This document shows, in pieces, positions 50,301 through 62,486 of a DNA stretch of 64,000 bases. Every line of letters starts with the position of its first letter. The first letter of the stretch is position 1. The stretch lies in the NCBI GenBank assembly GCA_024362935.1, contig JANCRA010000003.1:36951291-37015290 (forward strand), written 5' to 3'. The translations under genes and the position numbers were made by a program. This DNA is from Setophaga petechia. Its lineage: Eukaryota > Chordata > Aves > Passeriformes > Parulidae. The notes beneath the pieces were generated by a model that saw only the letters and a list, made by a program, of their open reading frames with translations, had not been told where the DNA came from and did not search any database.

Positions 50301-50399
50301 GCAGTCCTGCAAGCACCAACGGTAAGAAATCAGGTCCTTATATAATATGTATTCTAGTATTTCAATCCATTTGAATTTAGACAAATCTGGAAAAAAAAA

Positions 50400-51850
50400 G
50401 CTTTTGTTGTTTACTGGTGGCCAAGGATGATCCATTAGTACTTTAAGGGAAAAAATATAAAAGGAAAAGAAAGTAGAAAAAAAATTGCTATGAAAGTACA
50501 GGGATTTTTTTCATATTGAGAAATGAGGATGAAATGAAAATATTTTCCCATGTACAGATGATTCCCCAATGTTGGGCATAGGAATAGAAGATGCTGAAGA
50601 TCCTTAACTGAAGTAATTTATTTTATATGCACCTGAAAACAGATATTGAAAATTAAATTTATCTGCTTTGGAAATGTTATTTATGCCACAAAATTTTCTT
50701 ATTTTCTCCATTTTGACAATTTTCCCTCTCCATGCAATGTTTATCTTCCTCCCCAGTTTATTGAAAGCTGTAACTTTCATTGCGTGGTTACAGTAAACCA
50801 TCCTGCTTGTTGTGATGAAAATTTAGAGATCTTAGATGTTACCTTTTCTTTGGCTCAGAAGTTAAATTGTAAATCGTTTCCCTGTATCAGAATTTCACTT
50901 TAAATAAATGCTAAGCATAAGGACAAGGTAGAAAATATGGCTGCTAGGTTGTCTCTCATTAAAGTTTTGAAGTATATGTGGCGGGGATTTAATTCTCAAT
51001 ATGTGAAAATTGTATTTTCCAGTCACAATAACTCCACAGGAGAAGAAATTAGGATGTCTGATACATTCATCTCTGTGTCAAAGTATGATTTTTTTTGGTA
51101 TTTAATATTCACTGTGGGAAAAAAAGGCTGTCACACTATAAAGATATTATTTTCAAACAGATGGATCATTCCTGCCCAAATCTAGTTGTCAATATTCTTA
51201 AATTTTTGTTCTCAAAAAATTTAATTTAAAAAAACTGTCCCTCTTTTTACTCTACTAACATTTTCCAATCTCAGTGATTATATAATTGTGTGATTTAGAA
51301 AACCAAGTACATATTAAATAGGGCATGGATATAACATAAAGAATGCTCTATTCTCATTTACACCTGCATTAATCTGGAGATGGCCCATTGAAATCAAAAG
51401 AGTAATTCCTCCCTATGGAATGAATTCATGACAGCTTAATGTCAGTGGTGCTCAGTCCTAGAAAGGAGAGAATTCTTCTCAATCCAAACTCTAAGCCTGA
51501 AATTAGTGGCATAAGAAAATCACAGGATTTGGGTACTATTCTCAGAACAACTATATGGTGAAAACACTTGAAATTTATATGTCCTAGTCAGAATTGCAAC
51601 ACAATTCCAAGAGCTGAATTAGGAAACATTTACCTTTTTTCTTTCTCATATTTTTTTCCTGAAAACATAATTCATTTTAGAAAACAGAAGAGACCCTCTG
51701 CTAGTGCAGAGTTGAATGCTAAGCACATAACTCTCATAAGCCCACAGTAAATGAGAAACTAAGAGTGCTTTAGAAAAAATATTTTTACCAGTTAAATATG
51801 AAGTTTCTTATTCTCTTTTTATGTAAATACTTCTATGGACTGTTAAATTG
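50400..51850. other. AT-rich non-coding DNA, nothing recognised
   Basis: Open frames of 60-85 codons are present, as expected by chance. No splice-bounded segment or repeat was recognised. Confidence 0.55.
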
Positions 51851-51852
51851 CA

Positions 51853-52470
51853 GAATCATAGAATACTGGAGGGCGAAAGGGACCTTCTAAGGTCACATAG
51901 CCCATCCCCACTGCTCAAGCAGGTTCACCTGGAGCAAATTGCCTGGTGTCGTGTCCAGATGGCTTCTGAATATTACCATGGGGGAAGACTCCACAACCTC
52001 CCTGGGCAACCTGTGCCAGTGCTCTTACTGTCATACTAAAACATGTTTCATGGTGTTCAGAGGGAACCTCTGGTGTTTCAGTGTGTGCCCACTGCCTGTG
52101 GTTCTGTCACTGGGCATCACCGGCTCCGTCCCCTTTGCACCCTTCCTCCATGCACGTGTAGACATTAATAAGATTTCACCAAGCCTCCTCTTCTCCAGGC
52201 TAAAGAGTCTCACTTCTTCCAACCTTTGCCCACAGGAAAAATGCTCCAATATGTTGTCCTTATACTGCCTTGTTGGACTCTCTCCATTCTGTCCATGTCT
52301 CTCTTGTAGTGAGCAGCTCAGATGTGGACACAGCACTCCAGGTGTGACCTCTCTGGGGCTGAGCAGTGGGAATCACCTCCCTCCACCTGTTGGCAATGCT
52401 TTGCCTGGTGCAGCCCAGGATATCATTAGGTCTCTTGATCAGCTTGGGGAACTGGTTTTGTCTCTGCATA
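51853..52470 (-). mobile_element. CR1 LINE 3' region, longest copy (minus strand)
   Basis: The plus strand opens with gaatcatagaatactggagg, the antisense of the CR1 terminal octamer repeat. It continues with the well-known antisense order: 'ccatccccactgctcaagcagg', 'gactccacaacctccctgggcaacctgtgccagtgctc', 'gtttcagtgtgtgcccactgcc', 'ctcctcttctccaggctaaa', 'ccatgtctctcttgtag', 'gtggacacagcactccaggtgtgacctctc' and 'gcagcccaggatatcattagg'. About 620 bases are retained, the longest CR1 fragment here. The 184-codon plus-strand open frame across it is antisense noise. It lacks the upstream reverse transcriptase and cannot be active. Confidence 0.92.
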
Positions 52471-55400
52471 ACAGAAAATTTGACAATAAGTGACTCAGTT
52501 CCATAAGAAGAAATTCTAGAAAGTCTCTCCAAACAGCAGGCTGTTTTCAGTCATGGATGGTTAGCATGGAACTTAAAAATTTGTACAAATACACAACAAT
52601 TCTAAATTTGTCTTATTTACCCAACTGCACAAGGAACATGCAATAAACATACAGAAGTTTTGAGAATGTGGTTCCCTTCAAATGTTCCCTTCAAATGTAA
52701 ACAAGAAACCCCACCATTCAGTTCCATCTTTATCAGAAAAAGTTATTATGATACTATGAAGAGATTAGTTTATTGAACAGGCAGGTACACATCCCTGTGC
52801 CAAAATCATGTGCTGTGGTTTTATCCAGATTTTCCTGGAAGGAAGATATCTTTTCTTTTACTTCTTCCAAGCTGCTATGACCCAGTAGAAATTACTTGCA
52901 AAAAAAATCTCACTAGAACTGTAAATATCAGGAAAAAAAGCCCATGAAAATTAACTTATGAGGCAGTACCATTCAATGGCTAATTTTGATGGTATGCACC
53001 TGATTTTACTGCTTTTGTATTAAAAAAATTGAAGAATAATCAGTGAAATCACATAAACAGGAAATTATGTACTGTGGGCTCCAATTACAATAGAATATTT
53101 ATGTTACTTCTTTTAGATTATATATGTTTTATATAGTCTGAGAATTTTAGGAGATCCATTGGATAAATGAATTGATTAATAAGCTTGATCCTAGATCTGT
53201 GCAATCAAAAGTATTTGAAAGTAGAAAGGTATAACAGAATTCAAATACTCTCTCCATATGCAAACATATTCTTTTCAGCAAAACTAAATAAAGTAGAAAG
53301 AATATTATTTTATTTTATTTATGATTTCCTAATTTTTATTTAAAAGGATGGTGGGACTGTCAACTGACTTAGCAAAATGTTGCAATTGTTTTTCACTTTG
53401 TCTAAGTAAAGCAATCTGTTTTACTGTTTTTTTTTCTCAAAATTTGGTTCTGTTTATTCAATTACAATGTTTCTCTTCTCCTTTCTTTAGGGTCAGAATC
53501 CTTTTCTCTTAGTCTCATTTTTCTCTTCCACCAAATTACTGAATATTGTGAATGTTTGGTCATTTCCACTAGTCTCTTCCAGTGTTAGTCATACACAGAG
53601 CTCTGTAGCTGGCCTTGTCTGTTGGAGAGGAAAACAATCTATATAGCAATCTTTATAACAATCTGTTCTTCGTGTTTATGTTGAGAATATTTGCCAGTAC
53701 ATACATTTGAATTTTGTTATCCTTCCATACTCAGGACTGGGCAAGATTGAAGGCAATATACAAATTACAGTGTTTCAAGGCAACAATATATAATGTGCTG
53801 GAGGAAAAATCTAACAGTTCTCTCCAGAGTTAATGATAGCCTTTTAACATTTGATTAAGAAATGAGTTATTGTGACAGTACCAAAATATTTATTTTAAAT
53901 AGGTTTCACACATGTGAGAAATATATGCTTCTAAAACAGATAAATTCAATTACATTTTTTGTTTTGTTTAGTATAAGGATATTTACTTTTTCATGTATCA
54001 CGGAATGTTATCCTGTAAATATTGCAAACTAGATTGCTTTAAAGTTATGTTCTAAGAAACTAATCACACTGTCTTCTGTGTTTATTGGGTGATAAAGCCT
54101 AATTGATGTATTAAAGATAACAAACTTTGAGATCATATCGTAGCCTAGAGCATGTTGCAGTTTTGGTACAATTTTGTTTAGCCACACATATGCCAGCAAA
54201 TATTTTATCTTTGTATATAGAAAGATATGTAATATATTTAAACAGTTATTTGTTGGAAATGTGTATTTTGATGTAATTTGAAAATGCACATATTTCTATC
54301 ATAAGTATCACTTTGAATCAACAGAGATACTGTAGCTACAGCAGAGTTTCTGTCTTAGATTCTGATTGGATGCCCAAAATTGTGTATCTTCTGCACCTGA
54401 CACCTGTATATTTGTTTAATTCTGTTATAGAAACCTTCGCTTTCACTCACAGATTCTTTAATAGTATCAAGAATTTTTTCAGGAACTTTTTGAAAAAACA
54501 GTAGAGGAAACATATTAGACTGTGATGTTTTTATCCTTCTGGGAAAAGGAACAACCTTGTGGTTTTTTGGATTTTGAGTAGTTAAAAGAAAAAGACTCTC
54601 ATAAGATGTTTGTAGACCCAAAATAACCAGCAGCACCAGTGAATCAGACAGGAACAAAATAAGCTCACCAACTGAGAAAAAGATTTTTACTTGTCAGCAA
54701 GTAACTTGTTACTTTATGTCCTACCACACTTGCAACCTTCTTCAACAAAACCCAGAGACTTTTTCATCATAATTGAAAGACTGCTAGGTTTGGGTTATTT
54801 ATTATTGCTACACACTCAGCCTTTCACCCATTGCAGGTAATTTGTGTTTGCCACTGATTTCAGGGATAGTAAGATCAGATGATAAATGCACCCAGTGCCA
54901 GTTGCTTAACTTATATCTCGTAGGACCTTCTCACCAGAAAGCCTGTTGAGTCAGTAGAATAAATCTGAAAGTCAATGTTAATGATTCAGTAAATGTTACT
55001 TGACTGAATTCAGCTAGATTATGGATTTTATAATTCTGGGAAAACTTCTAATATGACATAGAACTAACACTTTATTTTATATCCACATATGTCAATTTCA
55101 CACAAAAGCTGAAGCCTGAGTAAGGATACCAAACATATCTTTACTATTTGAGGGAGGACTGAGCAAAGAGCTAATTATATTACTATGTGCATGGAATAAC
55201 TCAGTTACTGCTTAATATTTGAAGTTTGCTATAATTAACATTAAAGCACCTGACTTTTTTTTTTTTTTTGGGGGGGGTTGTATGGAGGAGTTGGATCTAT
55301 AAATAATATCTTTCTGATTTTAAGAGAGAAAAATGCCAGCACATACATTACCCATTTTCTGTTTCCCTGAAGTGAGTATTGTATCTGACCTTACACATAC

Positions 55401-55840
55401 GAAATTTTCTGTAAAATTTCCATTGAGCTTAGATCCTTGAGAGACACAAGACATAAGCCCAATTCTGAGCACTTCAGGTAATATAGATAAGTTCATCTAG
55501 CATATCTGGGTAAGCAGGTAAGAGCACAAAAAACATGTCAGTATTTCAGTAACTCAAATTAGAGAGCCAGTTCAGAAAACTCCAAAATGCATGTCTGAAG
55601 TCATTCTAATCAAACTGTGGCATATTTGATAGGCGAGCCCAGATGTTGCACTGCTGTCACAGCTTATTGAAGGTAGGACATAAACTCATTGAAACTTTGG
55701 AGGTGTTCAAAGGGCTTTTGCCCTTGAACAGCTGCCAAAATGGAATTTTAGGTAATTTTTATGTGCATACAAGTTTTAAACAAACATTGATTTCTGTAAT
55801 TGGAAAACAGATTGTCTTTCAAAGCAAATTATTTTCATTG
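52471..55840. other. AT-rich non-coding DNA
   Basis: No gene was recognised. Local simple structure: a 13-base exact tandem duplication (ttcccttcaaatg) at 52672-52697, an ATTTT repeat at 53306-53320, and a T15 run followed by G8 at 55255-55277. Confidence 0.55.
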
Positions 55841-55850
55841 TTACAGTTTT

Positions 55851-55965
55851 TGCAAAGATAACTTTATACCTTGTTTCATATTACTATTGTGCCTCTACGT
55901 CGGTGGCCAGAGCTGGTACCTGTACTTCTTTTGCAGACAACTTTATACCTCATTTCATCTTGCTG
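55851..55965. repeat. Imperfect duplication, 79-base spacing
   Basis: The block tgcaaagataactttatacc-ttgtttcat at 55851 recurs as tgcagacaactttatacc-tcatttcat at 55932, with similar following words (ttactattgtgcctct and tgctgtcatttactctgcct). Copy spacing is about 79 bases. The duplication lies 200-400 bases upstream of the putative promoter. Confidence 0.7.
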
Positions 55966-56149
55966 TCATTTACTCTGCCTCATCGGCTAGGCTGGAGCCT
56001 GAGAATACTGGTTGAACTGTCAGAATCAGGCAGGCTTTTAAGAAAATGAGTTTTGACATTCCTTTCCTTAAGATGATCCCTTGTTTTTCAATTACTGCTT
56101 TCTGACTTGGAGATTTCTTAAGGTAACCCTGAGTTTGTTCCCATTCTGT

Positions 56150-56300
56150 CAAGCAGGTGGCAGCAATGCCACGTCGGAGCAGCTCCCGGCCCCTTTCCCT
56201 GACATCAAGTGTTAATGCAATTGACCAATCAGTGCTAAGATGATGGGAGGTAATTGGGTAATTGTATTTTACTGATCACAAGCAAAGAAAAAGGGGAGGG
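56150..56300 (+). promoter_or_regulatory. Putative promoter with CCAAT box
   Basis: CpG dinucleotides, rare elsewhere in the window, appear here (cacgtcgg, cccggcc). CCAAT lies at 56225-56229 inside gaccaatcag, a good NF-Y-type box. TAATTGGGTAATTG at 56251-56264 contains two homeodomain-type TAATTG/TAATT cores. An AT-rich tattttactg follows, though not a consensus TATA box. A CAGGTG E-box-like word sits at about 56155-56160. Together with the long leader ending in a splice donor downstream, this points to a plus-strand start site at roughly 56300-56470, not mapped precisely. Confidence 0.5.
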
Positions 56301-56371
56301 GGGGAAAGAAGAAGGGGAGAGAAGGGGGGAAGAAAGAAGAAGGAAAAAAAAAAAAAAAAAAAAAAAAGAAA
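56286..56371. repeat. Purine tract with A24 run
   Basis: About 85 bases of pure purine on the plus strand: G-rich blocks mixed with gaagaa units, then 24 consecutive A (56344-56367). It lies between the CCAAT region and the probable first exon. Such tracts can exclude nucleosomes or form triplex DNA. The open frames across it are composition artefacts. Confidence 0.9.
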
Positions 56372-57210
56372 CAAACCGCAACAGAGGAAGAGGGGAGAGA
56401 ACGGAAGGGGAGAAGGAGGAGTGTAGCCAGAGAGACCAGCCCTGGGACATTTGCAAATCCTAGGGTGCCGCTAAAAGGTTGGGAGTAAGAGAAAGCCAGA
56501 GCGACTGAAAAGCAGAGCTACTCCCAGCAACAACAGCAGCTGTCAGGAACTGGATATACACATACATGCGTGCCTACATGCTCGCACGGGGAGAATTCAA
56601 GCTGCAGCTCGTAGGAGGAGGGAAGCGCTTCGGCTGTGCAAAGGGCTATGCATGTCAGGGATGAAACTAAAAGCTGAAAGAAGCGGCTGCGCTCCTGGGA
56701 CTGTGTCATCTTGGAAGGGAGGGAGGCAGGAAGGAAGGAAGAAAAGGGGGAAGATAACTGGCATGTGGAAGAAGATGGGAGACTAACTCACTGCCGTGCA
56801 GAAGGGAAATCCAACTTGTACATCTGAAATACACCAGGCTCGGCTTGGAAATGAGATCAGACCTGCATTGAAACACAGAAAGGGAGGAAAAGGGAGGCAG
56901 AGACCGGAGAGCTTTTATCCTTTTTCCTCTCTCTCTTTCCCTCTCTCTCCTCAAAGAAATAGAAGTTTATTCGTCTCAGTGCTTCTGGATTCATAGGGCT
57001 GCTGGACAAAAGATGGAGAGGAAGCTAAAATGAAAAGCAAAGTACGCTTCTGAAATTTACAGCTAAAAGGACAAATCACATCTTCTCGGGTTTCTTTGTG
57101 CCCCATCGGGGGAGTTTTAACGTCTGAAGGATTTTGAAAAGTGGGGGGGGGGAAAGGCGAGAGTGGGCGTTAAAAATACCCATCCCAAGTGTTTAAAAAA
57201 TAACGAGGTG

Positions 57211-57282
57211 ATGGATTTATCCTTGACAGCTGGTGGGAACCTTGAATTTTTCTCTACTCCCTCCCTCCTTCATTTCATTTAA
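57211..57282 (+). other. Upstream ORF of 24 codons in the putative leader
   Basis: The ATG has G at -3 and G at +4 (gtgATGg), a favourable initiation context, and the frame closes at TAA 57280-57282. It would be expected to reduce translation of the main frame downstream if this exon is transcribed. Confidence 0.3.
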
Positions 57283-57687
57283 TGTGAAATTATGAAAATG
57301 CAGAGGAGTTGGAGGGAAGGCAAAAGGATATAACGTGGAGTTTGAAACAAGGAGAGGGTGCTGATGCTGTGGATTGCTGGCTTCTTGCCGAAATCAAAAA
57401 TCCAATTGCGCACTGGGTTGTGATTGGAAATCTAATCAGATCTTTGGAGAGGGGGGAGAGAGACTAAAAGTTTATTGTTTTGACAGACAGGAATAAAAAT
57501 TTAAATGCAAGAGGAGATTCTTTTCTAAAGGAGTGTGGGGGTATAGAGGAAAATAAGAATGGGAATCCCCATTCTAATGTGGAGACACATGGATTGGATA
57601 ATTGATAGTGCAGCAAAGAAGGAGCAAAAAGAAAATTGTCTGGCAAGACCTGGATCCTAAGTGTCACAACAAAATTGCATTAAAAGA

Positions 57688-57753
57688 ATGCAGATGGAGG
57701 ATTGCTTAAAAGGAAATACAGTTATTTCTGCTCTCCAGAGAAAAAACAAATAG
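57688..57753 (+). other. Upstream ORF of 22 codons in the putative leader
   Basis: Two in-frame ATGs (57688 and 57694) open a short frame closed by TAG at 57751-57753. The first has A at -3 but C at +4, so its context is moderate. Confidence 0.25.
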
Positions 57754-58233
57754 AGAGCAATGGGGAGCAGTGGAGCCAGAGAGGCAGAAAACCTCAGAAA
57801 AAGGAAATTAAGCAAATGATCCACAGTGGAATGAAAAGTTTCAGAAAGGAAAAGGACCATTCATTCTTCTCGAGGATTTTTGGTTTTTTCCTGTTACTTT
57901 AAACCACTACTCTTCAGTGGAGGCAACCATCAATGTTACTACTACAGAAATTTTAAGCAGAAAAGTTGAAAGCCACCGAGAAAATAAGGACAGAGAAGAA
58001 GAAAGCAAATTGCCAGAGGGGGAGAGTTCATCAGTGTTGGGTTGGATTGGCACCTGTATGGACTGAAATTGCTGGGATATTGCAATTGGATATCCATTTT
58101 TTTTTTTTTTTAATTTCCATTTTTATTTTTAATTTTGTTTTGGTTGCTGAAATGAAATAGTTTGCTAACCCCTCCCCCACCCTGTTTTTTCATAATCACT
58201 CGGATTTCCAGCTGGATAGTCTTTGAGGATACA

Positions 58234-58239
58234 GTGAGT
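58234..58239 (+). promoter_or_regulatory. 5' splice donor GTGAGT
   Basis: GTGAGTAC follows ggataca, pairing well with U1 snRNA over the intron side. It is the strongest donor near the end of the purine-rich leader and is taken as the end of the putative first exon. Confidence 0.45.
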
Positions 58240-58759
58240 ACACTTTTAATTTTATTATTTTTTGGAAAAGGAAATATGCCCCATTGCCTTTCTTCTTTCA
58301 TCCTTATTCCTCTTTTCTCGGTCTTTCCCCCCACCTGAATAAAGAACCTGACTGAATTTTGATAATGGCTGGAGGGGGGCGGTTGGGAAGAGAGAAGGGA
58401 AGGAATGAGGATAGAACTGAATTCTCACAGTAGCTCAAATTCCTAAAACTCGAGCCTTGGTAGGGTGTTACAGACACCTGCCTGTGTGTCTCTATAGCAT
58501 TTGTAAATGTTTGCCAGCAAAGAAATCTTTTGAGAAAGCCTTTGCAGTGAGTGGGGGGTGCTGCCTGATTGCCCAGTCTCTACAAACGGATGCAAGTTGC
58601 ATGGAATTAGATGCACAAAGGAGGTTTATTTATTTACTAAGTGTTTAAAATAGTTCAAGGCTCTAATTTGAATGCTGGTATCCAGTCAACATTGCAGATC
58701 AATATGTTGTATTTAAAGGAACATTTTATAAGCAAGCAGGGAGGTGAATGATGGCTTTT

Positions 58760-58789
58760 GGCGGGAGGTGGGGGGGTGTGGGGCAGGGG
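58760..58789. repeat. G-rich block
   Basis: Runs of GGG, GGGGGGG, GGGG and GGGG separated by short spacers give a plausible G-quadruplex on the plus (transcribed-like) strand about 530 bases inside the putative first intron. Confidence 0.7.
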
Positions 58790-61700
58790 CTTTTAATGGA
58801 TTTTGAGGATGCAGCTCCAAGGGAAATGACATGTTTTACACCCCATTGCTAAGAAAGGACAGTAATATGCAGAGAGAGGATATTTTCCTATTTAAAGGGA
58901 GTTTAGGGAACTGCTGTATTGGCCACCCATGCCCTCTGGATCTCCTAGGAAATTCTTTGTGATTTTGTGGTGAATCCTTCAGGGTTCCCTTGGACTTTCA
59001 TGGCAGTTAAAAGAGATTTACTTTGATTGACAAGCAGTGAGAGGATTCTGAGGTGTCAGGAGACTTTTTTTATTATGCTGGTAATGAAAATAATTAAAAA
59101 GTGGCTTGTAAATGGTGGGCTTCAGAAATTAGCAATGTTGTGTAGCAGACCAGTAAATATCTTTCCCTTCCTGGAGAAATGTCGTGTGGGAGTGTGGAAT
59201 AAAGGGAGGATAACATGATGTTTAAAATAGAGGTCCATGTTTTCTTGTGGGGAAGAGTTTTACTTCCGTCCCCTCTCCTGGCATGACTGCATAGCTCGTG
59301 AGTAGGGATTTTTCTTTCTTTTACTTCCCTTTCTGTCCTCTCTCACCTCTGCCCTCTTCAACCTTGGCCCTCACATGTTAAGGTTCCAGCTGAAGGTATT
59401 AGACCAAAACTGGTGCAGAATGAGAGGGAGAAACAAATAATTAAATGAACCATTGAATAGGAATGTGTTTTTGTTGGGTTCTTTTTGCAGGCAAGGTGCA
59501 GAACTAGCTTTGCCACTCATTTTACTTTTCTCTAGCAGCAATATTCTGGAGAAGGGGAGAGTGGTCAGGGAGGAAAGAAGTGTTGGTTGATCCAGATTTT
59601 AGCTCTTTTAATTTCTAGCAGCGTTTCTCACTTCACAAGCTGCCTGCATGAAACAACACAAAAAAGGGCTGTAACTTCCCTGGATAAATACATAAACCAT
59701 TATCAGCCTCTTTGTTTTTCCCCCCTTTCTTCATTCACTTACATCACTACTGTTACTTCATGTAAACGTCCTGAATCTTTTGGCGTAATGGAAATGAAAA
59801 TTTCTGTCCCTCAAATGTGTCCCATGTGCTTCTGTTTGGAGGTCATGGCTCTTAAACATTGGCTATTTAAAAAGGATTAATCAATTCTGCACCTGAGGAA
59901 ATCTCTGGGAGTTCTTGTTTGGCCACACGAACAAATCCAACCCTTTGTGCAGTTGTGTTCAGGAAAAGAAGGAAGCAGACACAGCAGAAATTGTTGCTTC
60001 CAGCTCCAATTGCTCTCATCCTTCTCAATATAGCTAAATTGTTTTAGTGTGAAGTGCTTTAGCCTCCTTTTTTTTCTCTGGGCCCATGTTTCCTGGTGGG
60101 ATACTAAATGGGTAATAAGTTTGTCAGCATCTGAAAACAAGTGCAAAACTCTCTCTTGTTTATTCTTTCATGTATCATGATAAGTCTGTGCCCTGTTGTG
60201 GGCTACACTTACATCAGCAGTTGCAGCAATAGAAAAGCTAAATTTATGTTAAGCTGCTGCTCAGTAATTACTGAAGGAAAAAGAAGCTGGCTAAGGAAAA
60301 GGCATCTCCAAGCTTTTCCCTGGATTGCTCTCAAGTGAACATATAAACAGAAAATTTGATAGAGCAGCTCCAGTTTTGGCCAATAGAAAGCTGTCATAGG
60401 TGCCCCATTCATTTTGTACAATAATTAGCAGGAGTATTTTCTTGACATGATAAAGAAGCACTGGGAAAATTTAGTCACCAGTTTGGGCTGAAATAGGCAA
60501 ACCTTATCAACGTTAAAAAGCTAGGGATGTGTGTCTGCTTCCAAAGAGGCAACAGTTTCACACTTCAGTGAATCATTCACTTAATACAGTAGCCAAAAGA
60601 CACATGGAACAGCCCAGAGTTTAACTCCTTCAATATCAAAGTGGGAATGAGTATAGCATTTCTCAGTATTTGTGCTGAGGCTTATCCAGAGACCAAAGGT
60701 CTGATCATAAAAAAAATAGCCTAAATATTAATCCAAACATCCAGCCAAGTGGAAGCAACATATCTCCTCAACCAGAGGCAGGAGCTGGCTGTCTCTGCTA
60801 CTTCCCTCACAGGTGTCTGAGCACAGGTGTGTCGTTCAGTGGCATATGCTGGTCCTGAGGGCTATCTCCTCTTCAAACCATGGATGATATTTTTGGTACT
60901 GACCCCAGGAAGCTGGGATTTTAGCACTGTACAGGGAACAATTATGTGTATATTTAGGCACTAAATGCAGGAAGAAAGATAAAGCTGTATTGGAAGGTCC
61001 TGCTCTGCTTGGTCTAATTGTTTTCCAGAATGTTGGAGATCAAACCTCAAACTTGAGGCAAAGTGTAAGTTTTTAATGCAAGGGGGTGGCTGCTCTATGT
61101 CTTTTCTCATGTCAGGAATGATTTGTACTGATCTAGAATTGAAGCATGTTCAGTTTGCTGGAGCGGCAAATTGTGTCACAATATCTCCCAGCCTGATACC
61201 ACTGACAAGTGAAAAATGAGCTTTTAAATTAGGTGAGACCCAAGAAAAAAATGCTGTAGATGTAAGCCAATACAAACAATTATGTGGGACTGGAGAAAAA
61301 CAAAGGGATTCCAGAAGTGTTGCTATGGCTTCCCATATGTAGGCTTTAAAATTATTTGCCTGTGACCTAAAAAGCTGTCTCCTATTTGATGTGAAGATTC
61401 TTGCTGTTGCAATATGAGGCAGGAAGATTTTGGATGGGGTTCAAGAGAGGATTTTAGCACATTTTGAGAGAGCTTGTTGCTGGTGAAAAATCCCAAGCCA
61501 GGCTAGCCAAGTTGCAGCATATTCACTGAAGGAGCGCACTGTGCACTCAGCAGCAGTGTGAGAGAGAGAGCGCCTTCATCTCTGTCTTGCCAGTGTCTTT
61601 GTGTTGGCTTGGAGATATGCTTTTGTTTCTGATGGCTAGTAAGGGAACAAGGGGAGAAGGAAGGGTGATGGAATTAGTGCCATTTCCAGTCTTGGATGAA

Positions 61701-62445
61701 AATCACTCTGAATCTATTCATGCTGGAACCTGCTAAGTATTTTCTAGAGTAGTGAAGCTGACTGGATTTTGGGTTAGTATTCTCAGGGACCTTTCATCCC
61801 ATTACCAGCTGCTCTGTGAAAGTCATAAACAAAAACAAGCCTCCTTCAGCCCCCATAGGATAACCCAGATGAGAAGGATTTAGAAATAACAGCAGCCATG
61901 CTGATCTGGAAGGTGGCCTTGCAGCATGCTTGACTCTAGCAGCCTAGAGAAGGAGCAGCCTTTGGAAGGGATCCTGCCTCTACTTCCTGTCATGGCAGAA
62001 GGCATTGGGGGTTGGCTTGTGGCACTTTAGAGTGGTTCATTTAATGACTTTATTCACACACAAAAAAAAAAAAAGGTACCTGTTATTTAACTGTACTCTC
62101 ATGGTCATTTTTTGATCCTAAGGGGGGTAGAAATGGGGACACAAGAAGGGAGATGATTATGCCAGTGGTGTGTTTTGCTTGCATATTCACAAGCTGCAAT
62201 ACATGGAAGTGAATTAATGCGTAGTTCCTGGTAGGGGGCCTGGATATTTTGCTATCTGTTAGTGAAAAAGGCAAAAATCAGAAGCTTGGGCATGCACACA
62301 ATAAAGGAGAATCAGGATTTACATTTGGTATCCTAGGAAGCAAGAGCAGAATCCTGCAGGGCTTTCTGTTCATTGTTTAAATGTTGCCATAGCGATATCT
62401 CAGGGCACAAGTTACATGTTTTCCTCTTCCAGAGTTGAGCTTTAC

Positions 62446-62486
62446 TTCTCTCTCTCTCTCAATCTCCCTCTCTCTCTGTCTCTCTT
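62446..62486. repeat. TC-dinucleotide microsatellite
   Basis: About 40 bases of TC repeats with small interruptions (aatctccc, gtc). Confidence 0.9.

Larger units (their letters stand above)
56400..58233 (+). other. Putative long non-coding first exon (5' UTR) of an unidentified gene
   Basis: A purine-rich segment of about 1.8 kb with raised CpG content in its first 350 bases (for example cgcttcgg, gcggctgcgctcc) ends at a consensus donor: ggataca followed by GTGAGT at 58234. There is no long ATG-initiated frame. ATGs open short upstream ORFs, for example 57211-57282 (24 codons, GTGATGG context) and 57688-57753 (22 codons). The longer open stretches at 57702-57902 and 57966-58160 begin at TTG and are not convincing proteins. 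Simple purine blocks occur at 56711-56755 and a C/T block at 56918-56953. Long purine-rich leaders with several short uORFs are common in translationally controlled vertebrate genes. The start is uncertain by 100 bases or more. Coding exons must lie beyond 64 kb, so I assign no name. Confidence 0.45.

Noticed and set aside
51939..52493. 184-codon plus-strand open frame, the longest in the window
   Set aside because: It lies antisense across the CR1 3' region, whose familiar word order explains the sequence; no protein family resemblance.
56235..56463. Frames encoding poly-Phe/Ser/Pro or poly-Lys/Glu
   Set aside because: Direct translation of the purine tract and its A24 run.
57702..58160. 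Two frames of about 65 codons in the putative leader exon considered as coding starts
   Set aside because: Both open at TTG, not ATG, lack family resemblance and end before the splice donor.
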